From the NCBI GenBank assembly GCA_029532415.1, contig JAQOTA010000033.1, forward strand, positions 62,001 through 126,000: 64,000 bases of DNA. The letters are read 5' to 3'. Positions 34,021 to 45,969 of this stretch are shown in pieces. Position numbers and translations under genes: made by a program. Within the stretch, counting starts at the first letter, position 1. Each line of letters opens with the position of its first letter. The notes under the pieces are model-generated. The model searched no databases. It was not told the origin of the DNA and was given only the letters and a program-made list of their open reading frames with translations. The stretch is from Marasmius tenuissimus (lineage: Eukaryota; Basidiomycota; Agaricomycetes; Agaricales; Marasmiaceae).

Positions 34021-37000
34021 ATGGCACGGTCGGATGCATTAGATTCACCAAAGAGACGCCGTCATATCCTCAGGTCGCCTCATTCGACGGCGCCAGATCG
34101 CGTACGCGCCGCTAAACGGTCCTCGGTTCCTCGTGCTCGTAGAGAAACCATCGCGTCTGGACCCTGTCCTCCAACTCCGTCACTAAGTCAGCCAGTCAAC
34201 CCATTCTCAATCTCCACAGAGAGCACGATATTCAGTCTTCCACCGCTTTCCATGTCTTCTATTCCTCGCGAAAGGCTGCAGGATCTCCTGACTCCCCAGA
34301 CTGCTGGCCTTGTGTCGCTGGCGTCCGAGAGCGGAATTGTGGGCGGGAGTTCAACTTTCCGCGACACAATCGAAGCTGAAACACAAGCACAACGGGCTCG
34401 CCGCCAGGAAGAGAAAGATGAGATGGGCGGCACTGCGGATTTATATAGCAAGTGGTGGAACGAGTATAAGACTTGGTGGTGGTCGACAGTGGCGCCTCGG
34501 ATAGAATCGAACGGGTGGGACCATGAGCAACCACTACCCATCACCGCTGCGAAAGCGGCTCTGTTCCTGGACCATACCATGACCCGAAACAAGGTGAGCC
34601 ATCAGGAACAGGATCACAGTATGTTGCTCATACAATCACAGCGAGACAGCAGAGGAGTGGAAATTCCTAACTCAAGCCTCGGTGTGCACAGCATCAAGAG
34701 CTGTATCAACTCCCTCGAAAACCTCCGGCAGAGAACCGAGCACGAACACAGGGGTGATCCGGAGGCTCAGAGACCTCTGAGGGATGATAGCCGGATCAAA
34801 AAGATCGAGGAGGCTGCTCAAGCGAACGAAAGGACTCGCGAAGACGAGGCGAAGAGGCTCAAGGCCGCGGGGACATCTGCAGGTAAGTGGTCAGCATATG
34901 TATCACGCTCGTGAACCACAAAAGTGAACAATCACGATACAGATACTTACACAACGGAGCAAATCAGGAAGGCTGCACGCTCGTGCATCAATGGCGAATT
35001 CTCCGGAAACACTGAGGTTCATCTCGGTGTCAGGAACCGCTGCATGTTTCTCCTCACCGCGCACTCTTTGGTCCGAGGAGACAACACCAGGAGACTGTGC
35101 TGGTCCGATTTCTTCTTCAGATATATGCCGAATCCTGCGCTGGACGCCATGGACCTTTACGGTAGCATGAGCCACAAGCACGACATCCTAGTGAGCTGAT
35201 TCTTACTCCGGGGATATCATATGGCTGACAACACCCTAGTCCGTGGCCTTCCTGTCGAACATGGGCAAGAATAATCACGTTGGCCGGCGGGATGAGCATG
35301 GTCTCATCCGCCACCGTGTTGTTGACATGTGTGGGATTGGAGCCCTCGCCATGTACTTGTTCAGTTGCTTCCACATTCTAAATAGGACGGTCCCCGACTT
35401 TGCTCCCGATTTCGAGCATCCCAATGCCGGGGAGTTTGGCTACCGTGAATGGTACGGCTTTTGCCTGTTTCCGGGTGGTAAAAACCAAAGTGAGCCGCTC
35501 GGGTACGCAGGTAAGCCATTCAGTCTGATTTTCCCCAATACAAAGTCTGAAATATTCCTTTAGCCCACGCCAACGTCATACACGCTATTCATACAAAAAA
35601 CGACATACATGTTTCGAAGGCTACTCATATGGGTCGCGTACAAGGTGCCTTCAATGCTCGCTTGTACGGAGCATCCGAAGCTGCCACGAAGGCGCTTGGC
35701 GGCTGGAACGAGCAGGGCTCATTCAAGCAGTGCTACGATCTTCGGCTTCCTCTGGAAGCGATGCTAGGGGCTGCATTTTTCCTCGCCAATCACCTGGAAC
35801 GACATGCTCTTCCCTGGGGGCAGATAGGTATCATCTCCGTTTTTGTTCATCGTGTATATCCTGCATGAGCTGACTTGATGCCGCAGTTGTGCCCGCATGG
35901 CTCCTGGGACAAATTTGGCCATGGATAGAGGAGGAGATGCAGAAATATGAGGAACGCCGCAAGGAACATGGCAGAAAGGCACTCGACCTCGCGCTCGTGA
36001 ATTTCCTGAACCTGCTTGGGAAGCTTCGGGAGGTCCTTTGCCAGGATCTCGCTATGCTCTACGCTGAAAACCCTTTGTACGTTGTCTTCAGCTATGCTCC
36101 TTTCAACGCCCTTGAGTTCCGTTTGTTCGCAACTGACACAGCTAATGCTGTCAAAGCTGCCGTTGCAGCTGCGAGCGTGAGCCTCCAGAAGTATCCGGAA
36201 GATATGGCTCGCACGCTGGAGGGTATCACCCTCGCAAGCAAGGCGCGGGTGGAGGCAATTCAGCTGGAACATAAGACTCAGATGGAGGACGTGAAGGCTG
36301 AGATACGAGGACTTACAGATGCTGTGAAGTTCAGCACGTTCTTTCCGCCAGCGAAGCGGATGTGTTTGGAACCTGGCTCGTTTACTCGATCTGTTCCAGG
36401 CCACTCCGAGAAACCAGCAAAGTTGAGGAGCACGAGGAACAGGACGACATCTCGTCTCCCTTCAGTTCTCCTTTTACCAACACCATCTTCCACTCCCACA
36501 GCTTCTCCTGCCACAGCTTCTCCCACCACATCTCCACCGCCTTCTTCACCTCCCACTACGCCTCAACCCCTTTCATCTCCTGCCGCAGAGGGAGTACAGA
36601 CGCCTCCAGCCGAGGGGGATGTGTCCATGTCCGAGCCTCATGAGAATATTTTGGGTATGACTAATCCTCAGGCTTCGGCACCACAGGCACTAGGGAGATA
36701 CTACATGCGTAGAGGGGATCTCATCGTGGAACTTGCTCGGGGGCAGCTCGACGAGAAGCAGGAGCTAGCCATGGGGGAGATAGAGACCCGGATCGGGCGA
36801 GAGAAGGCATCTCTCCATGTCTGGGAATGGGTAGTGTATGGCTCTCGGCGCCCGGACGAATGGCTACCACGCTATGCTCTGCAAAACGTGGTGACTCGCG
36901 AGGACATGTGGCGCGAGTACTCGGAGGGGTTTGACGGCTGTATGTCGTTGCAGCAATTGGAAAACGATTTCCCGAGGTGGAGGGCCAAAAACACAGGCCT

Positions 37001-37229
37001 TGGGACCGAAATGTCGCGCCGAGGGAAGTTTTGGGGGCTGATTCGGGAGCTAGCGGGAAGAGAGGGGTGGAGCCAGTCGTTGGCGTTCAGATTCTTAGAG
37101 GCCAAGTACCCGCAAAACCCTACTGGACAAACAGCATTCCGTACGGCGGGAAATTTTGCTCACTGGTTGCAGGAGGATAAGGGTAGGAACTACAACGAAG
37201 TTATAGCACAGGCATCGTCGTACTTGTAG
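34021..37229 (+). CDS. Crypton tyrosine recombinase (Ndc10-like core, GCR1_C-like tail)
   Basis: Five exons join in frame: 34021-34882, 34943-35190, 35240-35510, 35564-35827, 35887-37229, giving 995 residues. A Ser/Arg/Pro-rich N-terminus and charged coiled region precede the recombinase core. Core motifs: Arg in TAHSLVRGDNTRRLCWSDF, a lysine-rich strand, HxxR in KATHMGRVQGAFN, and the probable Tyr nucleophile in LGGWNEQGSFKQCYDLRLP. These are the signature of the Ndc10/Crypton branch of tyrosine recombinases, which excise circles and integrate without long TSDs. A coiled-coil follows, then a Ser/Thr/Pro-rich linker and a C-terminal block (WREYSEGFDGCMSLQQLEN, FPRWRAKN, RRGKFWGLIREL) like the GCR1_C DNA-binding domain. 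The frame is fully intact, so it may be active. The small ORF at 33774-33989 may belong to the same transcript. Confidence 0.88.
34021..37229 (+). mobile_element. Crypton DNA transposon (ends not determined)
   Basis: Identified from its recombinase gene. Cryptons have no TIRs, so the borders cannot be set from one copy. They probably lie within 33500-34020 and 37230-37610. Confidence 0.75.
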
Positions 37230-37610
37230 CCAAAAGGTCAGTCCTTTTGCTCAGACTTGATGAGTGTGAACCTTACCTGATGGTCTATTATAGATTGTTC
37301 AAAACTTTCGGGCATTGCCCCCGTTTTCTTGGTTAATGAGGTCCTGGCCTGGGTGACAAATAGTCAACTTTCTATTCAGACGGCTCTAGGGTGCAGACAA
37401 CAGCAACAAGGAGATGAAGCTGAGGCGTACGCTGGCCTTCAGCGAGCGTAACACCCCTCGCTTTTTGCTTTAGTCTCCCTTAATTTTTGTACTTATCAAT
37501 ACTTATTCTTAGTCTAGTTACTGCTTAATTCTCATTGTACGAGCAATAGTAAACAAATTTCTACGTTGTCTGTGCTAAGGTATACCTAAAAGAGAGTGTA
37601 GAGACGTACC
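37230..37610. other. 3' flank of the Crypton, no gene seen
   Basis: AT-richer than the coding part, with no motif recognised. Confidence 0.5.
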
Positions 37611-37861
37611 GAGGGCATTGATGGTGGTGGTTGGGTTGAGGGTCCAGAAAGAGTTCACACGGTTGACGCGTGTCGGATGACCAGTGCTCAGAGAGGCCTG
37701 AGGACGAGAATGGAAGGTGGGCGCTCGGACAAGCGCCGTGAGCCAAAGCGCCCACCTTCCATTCTCATCCTCAGGCCTCTCTGAGCACTGGTCATCCGAC
37801 ACGCGTCAACCGTGTGAACTCTTTCTGGACCCTCAACCCAACCACCACCATCAACGCCGCC
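37611..37861. repeat. Near-perfect palindrome, ~115-bp arms, 21-bp loop
   Basis: 37611-37725 is the reverse complement of 37747-37861 with about two to three mismatches (for example GAGGACGAG versus GAGGATGAG). The loop is 37726-37746. The right arm reads on the + strand without a stop as HPTRVNRVNSFWTLNP..., followed by a splice donor at 37875, so the arm is probably a duplicated inverted exon piece. Confidence 0.92.
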
Positions 37862-38172
37862 CAGTGGGCTCATGGTAAGTTTTCTTCAGAAACGATTTAG
37901 TAAAGTAGTTAGAATAGAAAAATAAACGTATCTCTGAATTACCAGAGGCTCAAAACGAGCATAAGAATAAGATGAAAGAAAGAGAAACTGCCATCCTACG
38001 CGGAAAAAGTGTCGATGCACAGAACGCTTACACGCCGATTTCTAGAATACCCCGCAAGAACGCTGCAGGCCAGCGCTGTGATTCACTTCAAGCAACTCCT
38101 GGGCTTGACAAATGGTAGGTCGTTATTCTACTGGCAGAAACGTTGTCAAATCTGAAGGTCAATTGCTTCTAG
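37862..38172 (+). other. Possible exon(s) upstream of the KOW gene
   Basis: After the donor at 37875 and an acceptor at 37944, an open piece (EAQNEHKNKMKERETAILRG...) runs to a donor near 38115, then an intron to 38172. It may be the 5' part of the KOW gene or of another gene fragment carried by the palindrome. Confidence 0.4.
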
Positions 38173-40905
38173 TCTGAATTTCTCGATCTTGAAGCCGAAC
38201 TTAGCAGCGAGAATGAGTACGATGACGATGGCGATGAGCAGTCAATCACTCAGGACGACAATGGTGAGTTTTTCTCTCTCATTCTTTGAACTTGTCAAAT
38301 TAATCGTGGCATCAGATTTTATAGATGATACGACGCAAAACGGAGGTCATTCTGCTCTACCTCCTCAATTGTTCCCATCGAACGAGCCCGATCTGGATGT
38401 TTTGATGACCACATTCTCCGATAATGAACTACCCGAAAGCTCTGTGAAAGGCGAAGTCCTGGTGCCCGATACAACTGATACCCAACACCAAATTATGCAG
38501 ATCCTACATCGCACCGACCCGCAATTTCTGCACCCTCACAGGACTCGACCCTCCATTCCTACCAGTGCTAGCGATAGATATGCCCACTTTTCGCGACCAA
38601 CTCAGGTGCTACATCCTGAGCCTGCGCTTCCTTACTCGTTCAGTGCGACAACAAAACCAGGAGAGACGGTAAAGAAACGTAAAGTAGCACCATGCGAATC
38701 GCAATCTCGTATGCCCTCGTCCTCCAGCCCTACTCACGACCCCGAGGCCTCGTCCGACTCCTTGGCTGCTTCGAAAAGAAGAAGACTCTAGAGGAAGTCT
38801 CTGCCAGTGCAGCTCCATTCGGTACTTTCTTTGTCAAGGAACGCCCACAGAGCATGAAGCGAATGTGGTCAAAATGGGCTGCCGGACACCCCGTTGCCCC
38901 TGATAACAGCATTCCGAGACGAGAGCTCGCCCCAGGCGAATGGGTAAAAGTGCGCACGCCACCTCGCCTTTTTCGCTCCGAGGACTTCGGCAAGGAAGTA
39001 GAACGGGAATCGGACCATACCTTTCGCTTTCGGCGCAAAACATTCAACTACGGCCTCCTCATCAAGTTCTTTCGAGAGCTTTCGCTCACCACTACCCGGA
39101 TTCTTCCCCCTGATCTGGGTGCGCTTTTCCTGCACTCTGAACACCCATTTCTTCACAGTTTCTCGCTCCCTTTACCCCAATTCTTCGTCTTCTTAGCTGG
39201 GGACAAAGTCACTCTCCTTGAAGACGGTCGAATCGGCACCATTGAGGAGGTTAGTTGCGGAACATGTGTGGTTGACTTTGGGAACAATGAGAAGCACCCC
39301 TGTACGGCCGAGAACCTGCAGAAAGTTGTCGTTCCTGGTGATTCGATCCAGGTTGTGGCTGGCGAGCACGTGGGGAAGGAAGGCCTTGTTTTTGAGAAGC
39401 ATGGTTCCATCCTCAATATTCTTGCAAGAAACAATGAACGTTCGAGAATTGTAAGTGTTACAATATCGGTTCCTGTATCCTACTTAGCTCATACTCCGTG
39501 CCCAGAATCTTTTTGTGCATATCAATTCAGTCAAGGTCCACCGTCTCAGCTTTGACCCACACGATGATATGCCGTGGTTGAACCTCAAAGTGGTCATAAT
39601 GCATGGAAGGTATCGCGAGATGAGAGCAGTCGTGAAAGCTGCGAGGTTAACTGCACTCCGCGATCGCCTTATGTTACTGCTCTACATTACCGAGCTTGCG
39701 TGTTTGGTAGAGGTGAATCGCGACGATGTCGTCAAGGCTGTGTGAGTGGCAAACCTGAACTTCACCCTGCTGATGGCTGATGTTATCACAATCATAGCAC
39801 GAGGAAACCCCTCATGGAATATCAACCTCTCGAACCATCTCAAAACGCCAGGTTCAAAGTCGATGATATCATGGTTAAGATGTGTACAGGCCGCGTGCCA
39901 TGGGTTGGCATGCGTGTTCATGTTTCTGGCGGTGCTCACAAAGGAAAGGAGGGGGTTGTCAGGGACATGAATCACTCGACTTGGCAGTCCTCGGATAGTG
40001 GGCTAGACGTTTCAGTCGAACTCGAGGTCATCTCTCCGAACATGAGCAATCGAGTCGAAAAAGTTGATTATGCTCATGTTCGTGAGATCGACAGTGGATT
40101 GGAGCTTGCAAGGTCTATGCCTCTTACACGGGACCAGGACTTCTACAAGCCTCGCGATTCCAAAAAGGCCGGAGAACAAAGAGCTCCCTGGCGTGGAGTG
40201 AGGATCACGCAGAACCCTTACATCTCATCATCCGGCGTTACCCCGAAGCATATCTCGCAGTACGAGGATCTAGATTGGGACAATGTCGGCGATCCTTGGA
40301 ATCCACACTCCCTCTTGCCATCTGCTTGGTTGGCTCCGAGCTTCATCTCTCCCACGTCCTCTCCAACCTCTCCAGATCACCCTCCATGCCCCCCCTCTCT
40401 CACTCCCACTCCATCCCCCCGGCCTCGTCGTCTCCCTCCATCCCAACCTTCTCACTGGATCTTTCACCCCGCTTTACTTGAGATCCCAATACATGTCACG
40501 ATCAAAGGCGGTAAATGGAAGAGGAAAACCGCCTTCGTTACTCCTACGAGCAGCGAACACGACACAACTATCGTATTCCGTCACAAGGAGGATGCACACC
40601 CGGTCGATTGTCTGTTGGTTGCAAAACACTCCGACCGACCTAAGCCTAACTCTGAGCAGTCGCTTATGGTCGTCACAGGCGGAGATGAGCAACACATTGG
40701 GAAATTTGTTCGCCGTATCATGTACTTTTACAACGAGACAAAGTCAGATGATTCACAATGGTTCATCGCTGGCGTCGTAGACCGCACGGGGCGACAAGAT
40801 TGCTTGACAGGCGAACTGTTGGAGCTCCCTCCAACAGACCTGGACATTGTTGAGGAAAGCAAGGGCGACCGAAATGCCGGCAACACCTTGTTCGAAGGTC
40901 TCTGA
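38173..40905 (+). CDS. SPT5-like protein with KOW motifs, internally shortened
   Basis: Exons 38173-38263 and 38316 onward give an acidic start (SEFLDLEAELSSENEYDDDG, then DFIDDTTQ). The main frame (to 39450, then 39507-39718 and 39799-40905) holds ELAPGEWVKV, PPRLFRSEDF, RRKTFNYGLLIKFFREL, then KOW units: GDKVTLLEDGRIGTIEEV, GDSIQVVAGEHVGKEGLV, PWLNLKVVIMHGRYREMRAV and GMRVHVSGGAHKGKEGVV. The end has GGKW and a Pro-rich spacer. This is the pattern of a basidiomycete family related to transcription elongation factor SPT5. Expected NGN and first KOW sequence between KRRR (38790) and PPRLF is missing: WVKV runs straight into RTPPRLF, and the acidic exon ends in a stop (38791) while the next frame overlaps it. 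I infer an internal deletion with frame change. It may be non-functional, or the model may need an unseen splice. Confidence 0.7.
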
Positions 40906-41148
40906 TATGCGGCCAAGGTTGGGAAGCCAGAGGTGAGGCGACCCGGCGAAGGCAACTTGACCGACCTTCTCAATGCATTTAGTTCAGCTGCTGTACTATG
41001 ATCCACTTCCTTCGTTAGCATGTCTGTTCCACCTTTTCTCGTAATTGTGACCTATTTGTACTTATGGGCGGAAATGTACTCTGTTGTACCATATGACAAG
41101 CGGGCCAGATGAGACATTGGATCCTACAGCTCACCTCCACTCTCCACG
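40906..41148. other. Short intergenic region before the XPG-like gene
   Basis: 243 bases with nothing recognisable; presumably holds the promoter. Confidence 0.5.
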
Positions 41149-42643
41149 ATGGGCATCAAAGGGTTATGGCCAAAGCGAGCCATAGCAAAGGATACTCGAG
41201 TTCTGAACGAATTTTGTCTGACGCGAGGCTTTTGGACAAACAACCGAGAGCAACGCTCGGTTGTCTTCGGGGTGCATGCTAGGTGAGTACCAGTCTTATT
41301 CTCATCGTTTCAACTGGGCTCAACGTAGCAATACGTAGCGATCTATTAGACAGCTTGAAGGCATCCCGTCGATATCCTTGTGTTCGCCCCGGGTCTCCAA
41401 CAGAGACTTTCTTTGGTATCTTGTGCAAATTTAGCGAGGCCGCCGCCGTTTTCATATTTGTATTTGACGGTCCAGCATCCCCAAAGTATATTCAAAACGA
41501 AGAGGACATCTATCATGACACAAGGCGTCTCATCCTGCACTTTGGCTACTGCTTCATTGAGGTAAGCCGACGTTCTTTGGGTCCTCGACTCCGTATTGAT
41601 CGCATCACTCAGGCGGAAGGGGAAGCGGTCTCGTTCCTGGCTTCCCTCTCCCATTCTAACGTTATAGATGGTGTCATCTCGGAAGATAATGACCTTCTTG
41701 CGCTGGGCACTCAATTGGTTCTTCGCGTATCCCGGTAAGACTCGTTCATATCAACCGTTCGGGGCCTTACTTGAAATCTCATCAAGGGAACAATCCCTAC
41801 ACGACCTCGTCTACGACATTCATTCTCTTGATGCGATCAAGAGAATCATGCACCTCGAACAAGAAGGAATTATCTTGGTGGCATTACTGAGCGGGAATAA
41901 CGTCTACGCCGGACTGAAAGGTTGTGGTCTTACCACTTCTATCCAACTTGGGCATTCAGACTTGGGCAAGCTCCTGGTCACCAAGTTCAGGAATCTTTCC
42001 CAATACCCTCCGGCCTTGCACGCATTCCTCCGTTCGTGGCGCTTGAGACTAAACAACGAGCTTGAAAATAATGCTCGCGGCTTCCTTGCAAAGCGGCGTC
42101 CACAAGCAGCCAAGAAGATTACCGACGAATTCCCCAATCTCGACGTCCTTGATCAATACATTAACACAATGCCGTCCCTGCCGCTAGCTTACGTGGAGAA
42201 CCTGAGCGTCACCCTGAAGCCAAGACAGCCTGATATCGCACGGCTCACTTCGTTCTGCCGGGAACAATGGCATTGGTCTGATCCCCGGATCGTCGAGCAC
42301 TTCTCGAAGTTCCTTCTGAAGGGGATGGTCTTCAGAATGCTCCATTCGGTATGTGTGTTCGAACTTGTGAATTCATAATCTAAAGTTCCTCCAGCCTCTG
42401 ATTCTGTTCGACGAAAACCAGCGTATCTTTCGTGAGAGATGCTGGAGAATGGACCTTCTCCGAGAAGACCCTAACCATTCATTCGAGAATGGTGTTGAAT
42501 GCGTTCAGGTTACGTTTTCACTCACCGGCATTCTCGCAGTAGGTGGTTTGCCTACCTCACCGCCGGTTGAACAGGTGGTTCGGGTACCACTACCCGTTCT
42601 CCTTGTCTCTAAGCTACCACGTAATCTGGGGCAGGTGAGATAG
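41149..42643 (+). CDS. XPG/GEN1-like structure-specific nuclease, catalytic residues partly lost
   Basis: Five exons join in frame: 41149-41282, 41339-41561, 41613-41734, 41787-42348, 42395-42643, giving 429 residues. MGIKGLWP is the XPG N-terminal start. Metal-binding positions compared with FEN1: D34 (VDAS) is His here (VHAS); D86 is kept (FVFDGPA); the E-x-E pair is kept (EAEGEA); D179/D181 are kept (SEDNDLLALG); D233 of GSDY is Asn (LLSGNNVYAGL). The H2TH-like region follows (GCGLTTSIQL, then FRNLSQYPPALHAFLRSWR) and a C-terminal domain ending RVPLPVLLVSKLP. GEN1-type enzymes cut flaps and Holliday junctions. With D34 and D233 replaced, cleavage is probably abolished while DNA binding could remain. 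Agaricomycetes carry many such paralogues. The frame is intact. Confidence 0.8.
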
Positions 42644-43630
42644 ATTCCAACTGCCTATTCTCCTTGTACATACTCAATGCAATACGTAGCAATGCTTTGA
42701 CCTCGCAGCCTCGGGGTGTCCGAAGGTGTAATCAGCCAGAAGTGATGATATATTTTACTGTTCAAATTTTTATGTATACGTAAAGATGAATGGACCAATT
42801 CACTCAGCAAAGCCGCGTAGAAACTTGATGAGCACTATTGAACCGCCTGGTGGGTCCTCGATCTTCTCAATTTCATTTATGACTTGCTGAACCCCCCTGC
42901 TCTTGTAGTCTTCAATGAGTCTGTATGCCGAAAGAGATCCTATTGTGATGTTCCCTTTCATCCCCTTCACCTTTCATTCATTCCTACCCTTGCATACCAG
43001 GTTCTAAGATTTTGTTATCAACATAGCGCATACGTCCACTGAGATATTATCAGTGGCTGCGACCATGCCATACCTTTGGAGAGATATTGCCACATTTGCA
43101 GTCCCGGCAAATCAAAGTCACCTTCGCTGAAAGTGGAGCTTACATAGCAGTAAAACTCGCTTTGAGGAAAGGGATACTCGAATGTACTCATGGCAGAAGT
43201 AAGTTACACATGGACACGCTCTCAAAGCTCAGATTTTACCGGCTAAAATGAGCGCCGAGATGTACGTGTGTCCTTCATTGCCATCAAAATCTCTGAACCA
43301 TGATCCAATCTTTATGATGGACACTTGCGGAAACGGGCTCCAACACCACACATACAATGATATGCCGGAACTCCTTTAGACGGCGATAATTGATGATCCC
43401 ACCGCCGACAGCCTTATATTGACCTGACCCCTTTGGCCGGATTCCTTCGCGTTCGATCACTGTGCACCTTCTCTCAGCATATGCCACTTTGCCTCGCTGT
43501 GGCGACCAGTGCAGATGAAGTGTCCTGTTCAATATCCCGAGAATTGTCTCAAACTAACCCGGCGGCCCCTGGTTCTGGGTAGTGTCCGTCGACAAATTTT
43601 TGACTCCTGGTGCAAAATTCACTTACAATT
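42644..43630. other. ~1-kb stretch with no recognised gene
   Basis: A minus-strand frame of 82 codons (43284-43532) has no known motif. Otherwise nothing. Confidence 0.5.
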
Positions 43631-45115
43631 ATGTTCGTCGTTCAGGTTGGATTATATCTCTACGGTGAGTAAGCCCTTGAAATTCTGACGTTGAGTCGTC
43701 GTGGTTGACCGATTGATACCTTTTGTTAGGCGCATACACGGTGCTCTACATCTTATGCATGCATATTCTATATACACGCAAACGAGGCGGTCAACGTGTA
43801 CACTTTGTGTTCACCACAATCCTCTACATTGCCGCCACCGTCGCGATTGGACTCAAAAGTGCTATTTACGCACAGGACAGCCAAACGGATTTGAATTCCT
43901 ATACCTTCAATTTTATGTTCAACCGACTTGGAGACCTGACGCCTGAACAAACGCAAGTCATCGGGGATATCTCAGGAGACCTACGATCCTACATGTAAGA
44001 CTCATTGCCGGCTACTTTCCCGTGATTATTGATCCATTCCTGTTAGCGTGAATAATCGCTACAAGAAGGCCCTGATAGCGATCACAATCCTTGCAAAGTA
44101 AGACTGTTTCCTTTGCATGCTGGGTCTCTTTGCTGACTGATACTACTTATGATATTCACGATCTAAAGCTGCTTGACGGATGTCCTTCTGGTGCGCTGAT
44201 TTCCTCATGACTTCACGTTGGACATGTACAATTCTGGTTAGATCTGGCGTTGTTACCTCGTATGGGGGCGTAGGAGGATCAAGATCATGGTTATCCCGGG
44301 ATTGATCGCATTTGGAGCTGATGGTATGCCCTACATCAGAGTCTCGTAACATGCTACATACTGACTACGCCCTAGCTTATGGCTTTTTTATAATAGCTAT
44401 GGGCGGGCCTGACACTGACGACTGGGGACTGGCCATCTTCACATTTATTGCTCTTGTTGGTAATCTTCTGTTGACTATGTTGATTGGTAAGTACATCCAA
44501 TACCCAGACTTATATAATGATCACCTGAGAGGCACAGCGGGGAGGATATTTTATGTTGCCTACAATGTCAAAAAATACCTCCCAGTTCGCACCAAAGTGC
44601 CAACTGCGTATAGGACTGCAATCTCAGCCACGTAGGATGATGCAACGTCTTCATGTCATAAAGCTTTACTCATGGGGTCTCTCTTTTGATAGATTAGAAT
44701 CAGGACTGATCTATCCCGTTGCGATCACTATCTATGCTGTTAGTGTGCTGCAAGCCATTGATACTTCTCATGATTTGTTCACTCTGAGATTGATTGCGGA
44801 CTCCGTTTTTGGCTCACTTGTGACTATCATGGTGCGTGCCTCAGTTTTAGAATATCCCACTGCAGCTTATGTGTTTATTATGTGAAGGGAATTGCCTCTA
44901 CCCTGATCATTGTGCGGGTAGCACTTGGGGCTGCCATTCAGGATGAACAATCATTCAAAGAAACCATCATGAGAGATGCTGAGCTCCCCCAAGCACGAAA
45001 TCACATCTCTCTCAGTGGCTTGGATACTCAGCAACCTGGCATGCTCAGCACAGAAGGAAACTTGGAATCTCCAGGAGAGATAGAAGCAGGCTTGGGTGCA
45101 CAGAAAAGAACATAA
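43631..45115 (+). CDS. Multi-pass membrane protein (paralogue of the gene at 58.2-59.9 kb)
   Basis: The exon chain starts MFVVQVGLYLYG, then AYTVLYILCMHILYTRKRG, VHFVFTTILYIAATVAIGLK, a loop with TLTPEQTQVIGDISG-like sequence, VNNRYKKALIAITILAK, CLTDVLL, IWRCYLVWGRRR, IMVIPGLIAFG, GLAIFTFIALVGNLLLTMLIG, RLESGLIYPVAITIYAVSVL, SVFGSLVTIM and TLIIVRVALGAAI, then a hydrophilic tail ending at 45115. About seven hydrophobic segments are visible. Introns are 45-65 bases. This is a common Agaricomycete integral membrane family of unknown function. Splices after 44500 (GRIFYVAYNVKKYLP) are less certain, but no clear lesion was seen. Possible start ATG at 43631. Confidence 0.68.
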
Positions 45116-45641
45116 AATTCTGTTGCCTTCTTCCAACCGTCCTCATCTGATGTAGTGCCTCAACTTCATTTTCTATCATCTTCCTTGTATTTGGTGACAC
45201 CCTCACATTTAATACCAGTATTGTCTCGATGTATATGGTAGTCCTCACCAAAGCAATATCAAAAGTTTCCCGTTGAATCTGTTAATGGGTGAGCTTACAA
45301 GCAAAGGCAAGGACCTGTTGGGTTCTCCCAACTCACTACTAATGACGGCGAGAATAACTTGGTCAGGACTCGAGTCTCGGTGCCACTAATTCATGTGCTG
45401 CTGTAGCTGTGAGAAACAAACCATAAGGTTTTATCCTCAAGGGCAGCATTAAGAGGTCCTCACAGAGGTACAGCAAGGGGTGGCCAGGCCAGTATTAGGT
45501 CGGTCGGGGAAGCCCTTAGAAAATTAATGATTTTCCTCTGGTGGGTGGAGTATTTGGAAGCTTCTTGGAAGTAGAGTAGGCTCTTACCTCACTGTGGTCG
45601 GTTCTCAATGCTAAATGACTTTGATAGGGGCTCATCAGACA
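45116..45641. other. Flank of the LTR element, no gene seen
   Basis: Includes a GGTCGGTCGG-containing segment with patchy likeness to 52525-52590, on the other side of the LTR element. Confidence 0.45.
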
Positions 45642-45646
45642 CAAGG
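45642..45646 (+). repeat. Target-site duplication CAAGG (left)
   Basis: Matches 52269-52273, as expected for a 5-bp TSD of a Ty3/gypsy insertion. Confidence 0.9.
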
Positions 45647-45958
45647 TGTTATGACTGGTGTTCACAACGTAAGCTCAATACTGAGTTATCGACCTGTCTT
45701 AGTTCTGGTGTTGTGAATGTGAGATTGAGTTGTAAGGTCAAGCTGAAGAGCAAGACCTGTTACTGTACAAGTATAAATACTAAAATTAGAACTGCATACA
45801 TACTGCGAACTGTTGTAAATACTGTGATCTGGCATACTGTGAACTACTGTGAATACTGTGGTCAAAATAATACTGCGATCAGATAAATAAACGTATCAGA
45901 GTCATAGATAAGATATCTTAGATGAAGAAAATGATATACCCCTTTCGTAACTGTAACA
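45647..45958 (-). repeat. 3' LTR (312 bp)
   Basis: TGTTATGACTGG...AACTGTAACA on the + strand. It holds repeated ATACTGxGAACT-type motifs, and is about 4% different from the 5' LTR by eye. Confidence 0.95.
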
Positions 45959-45969
45959 TTACCCCGTCG

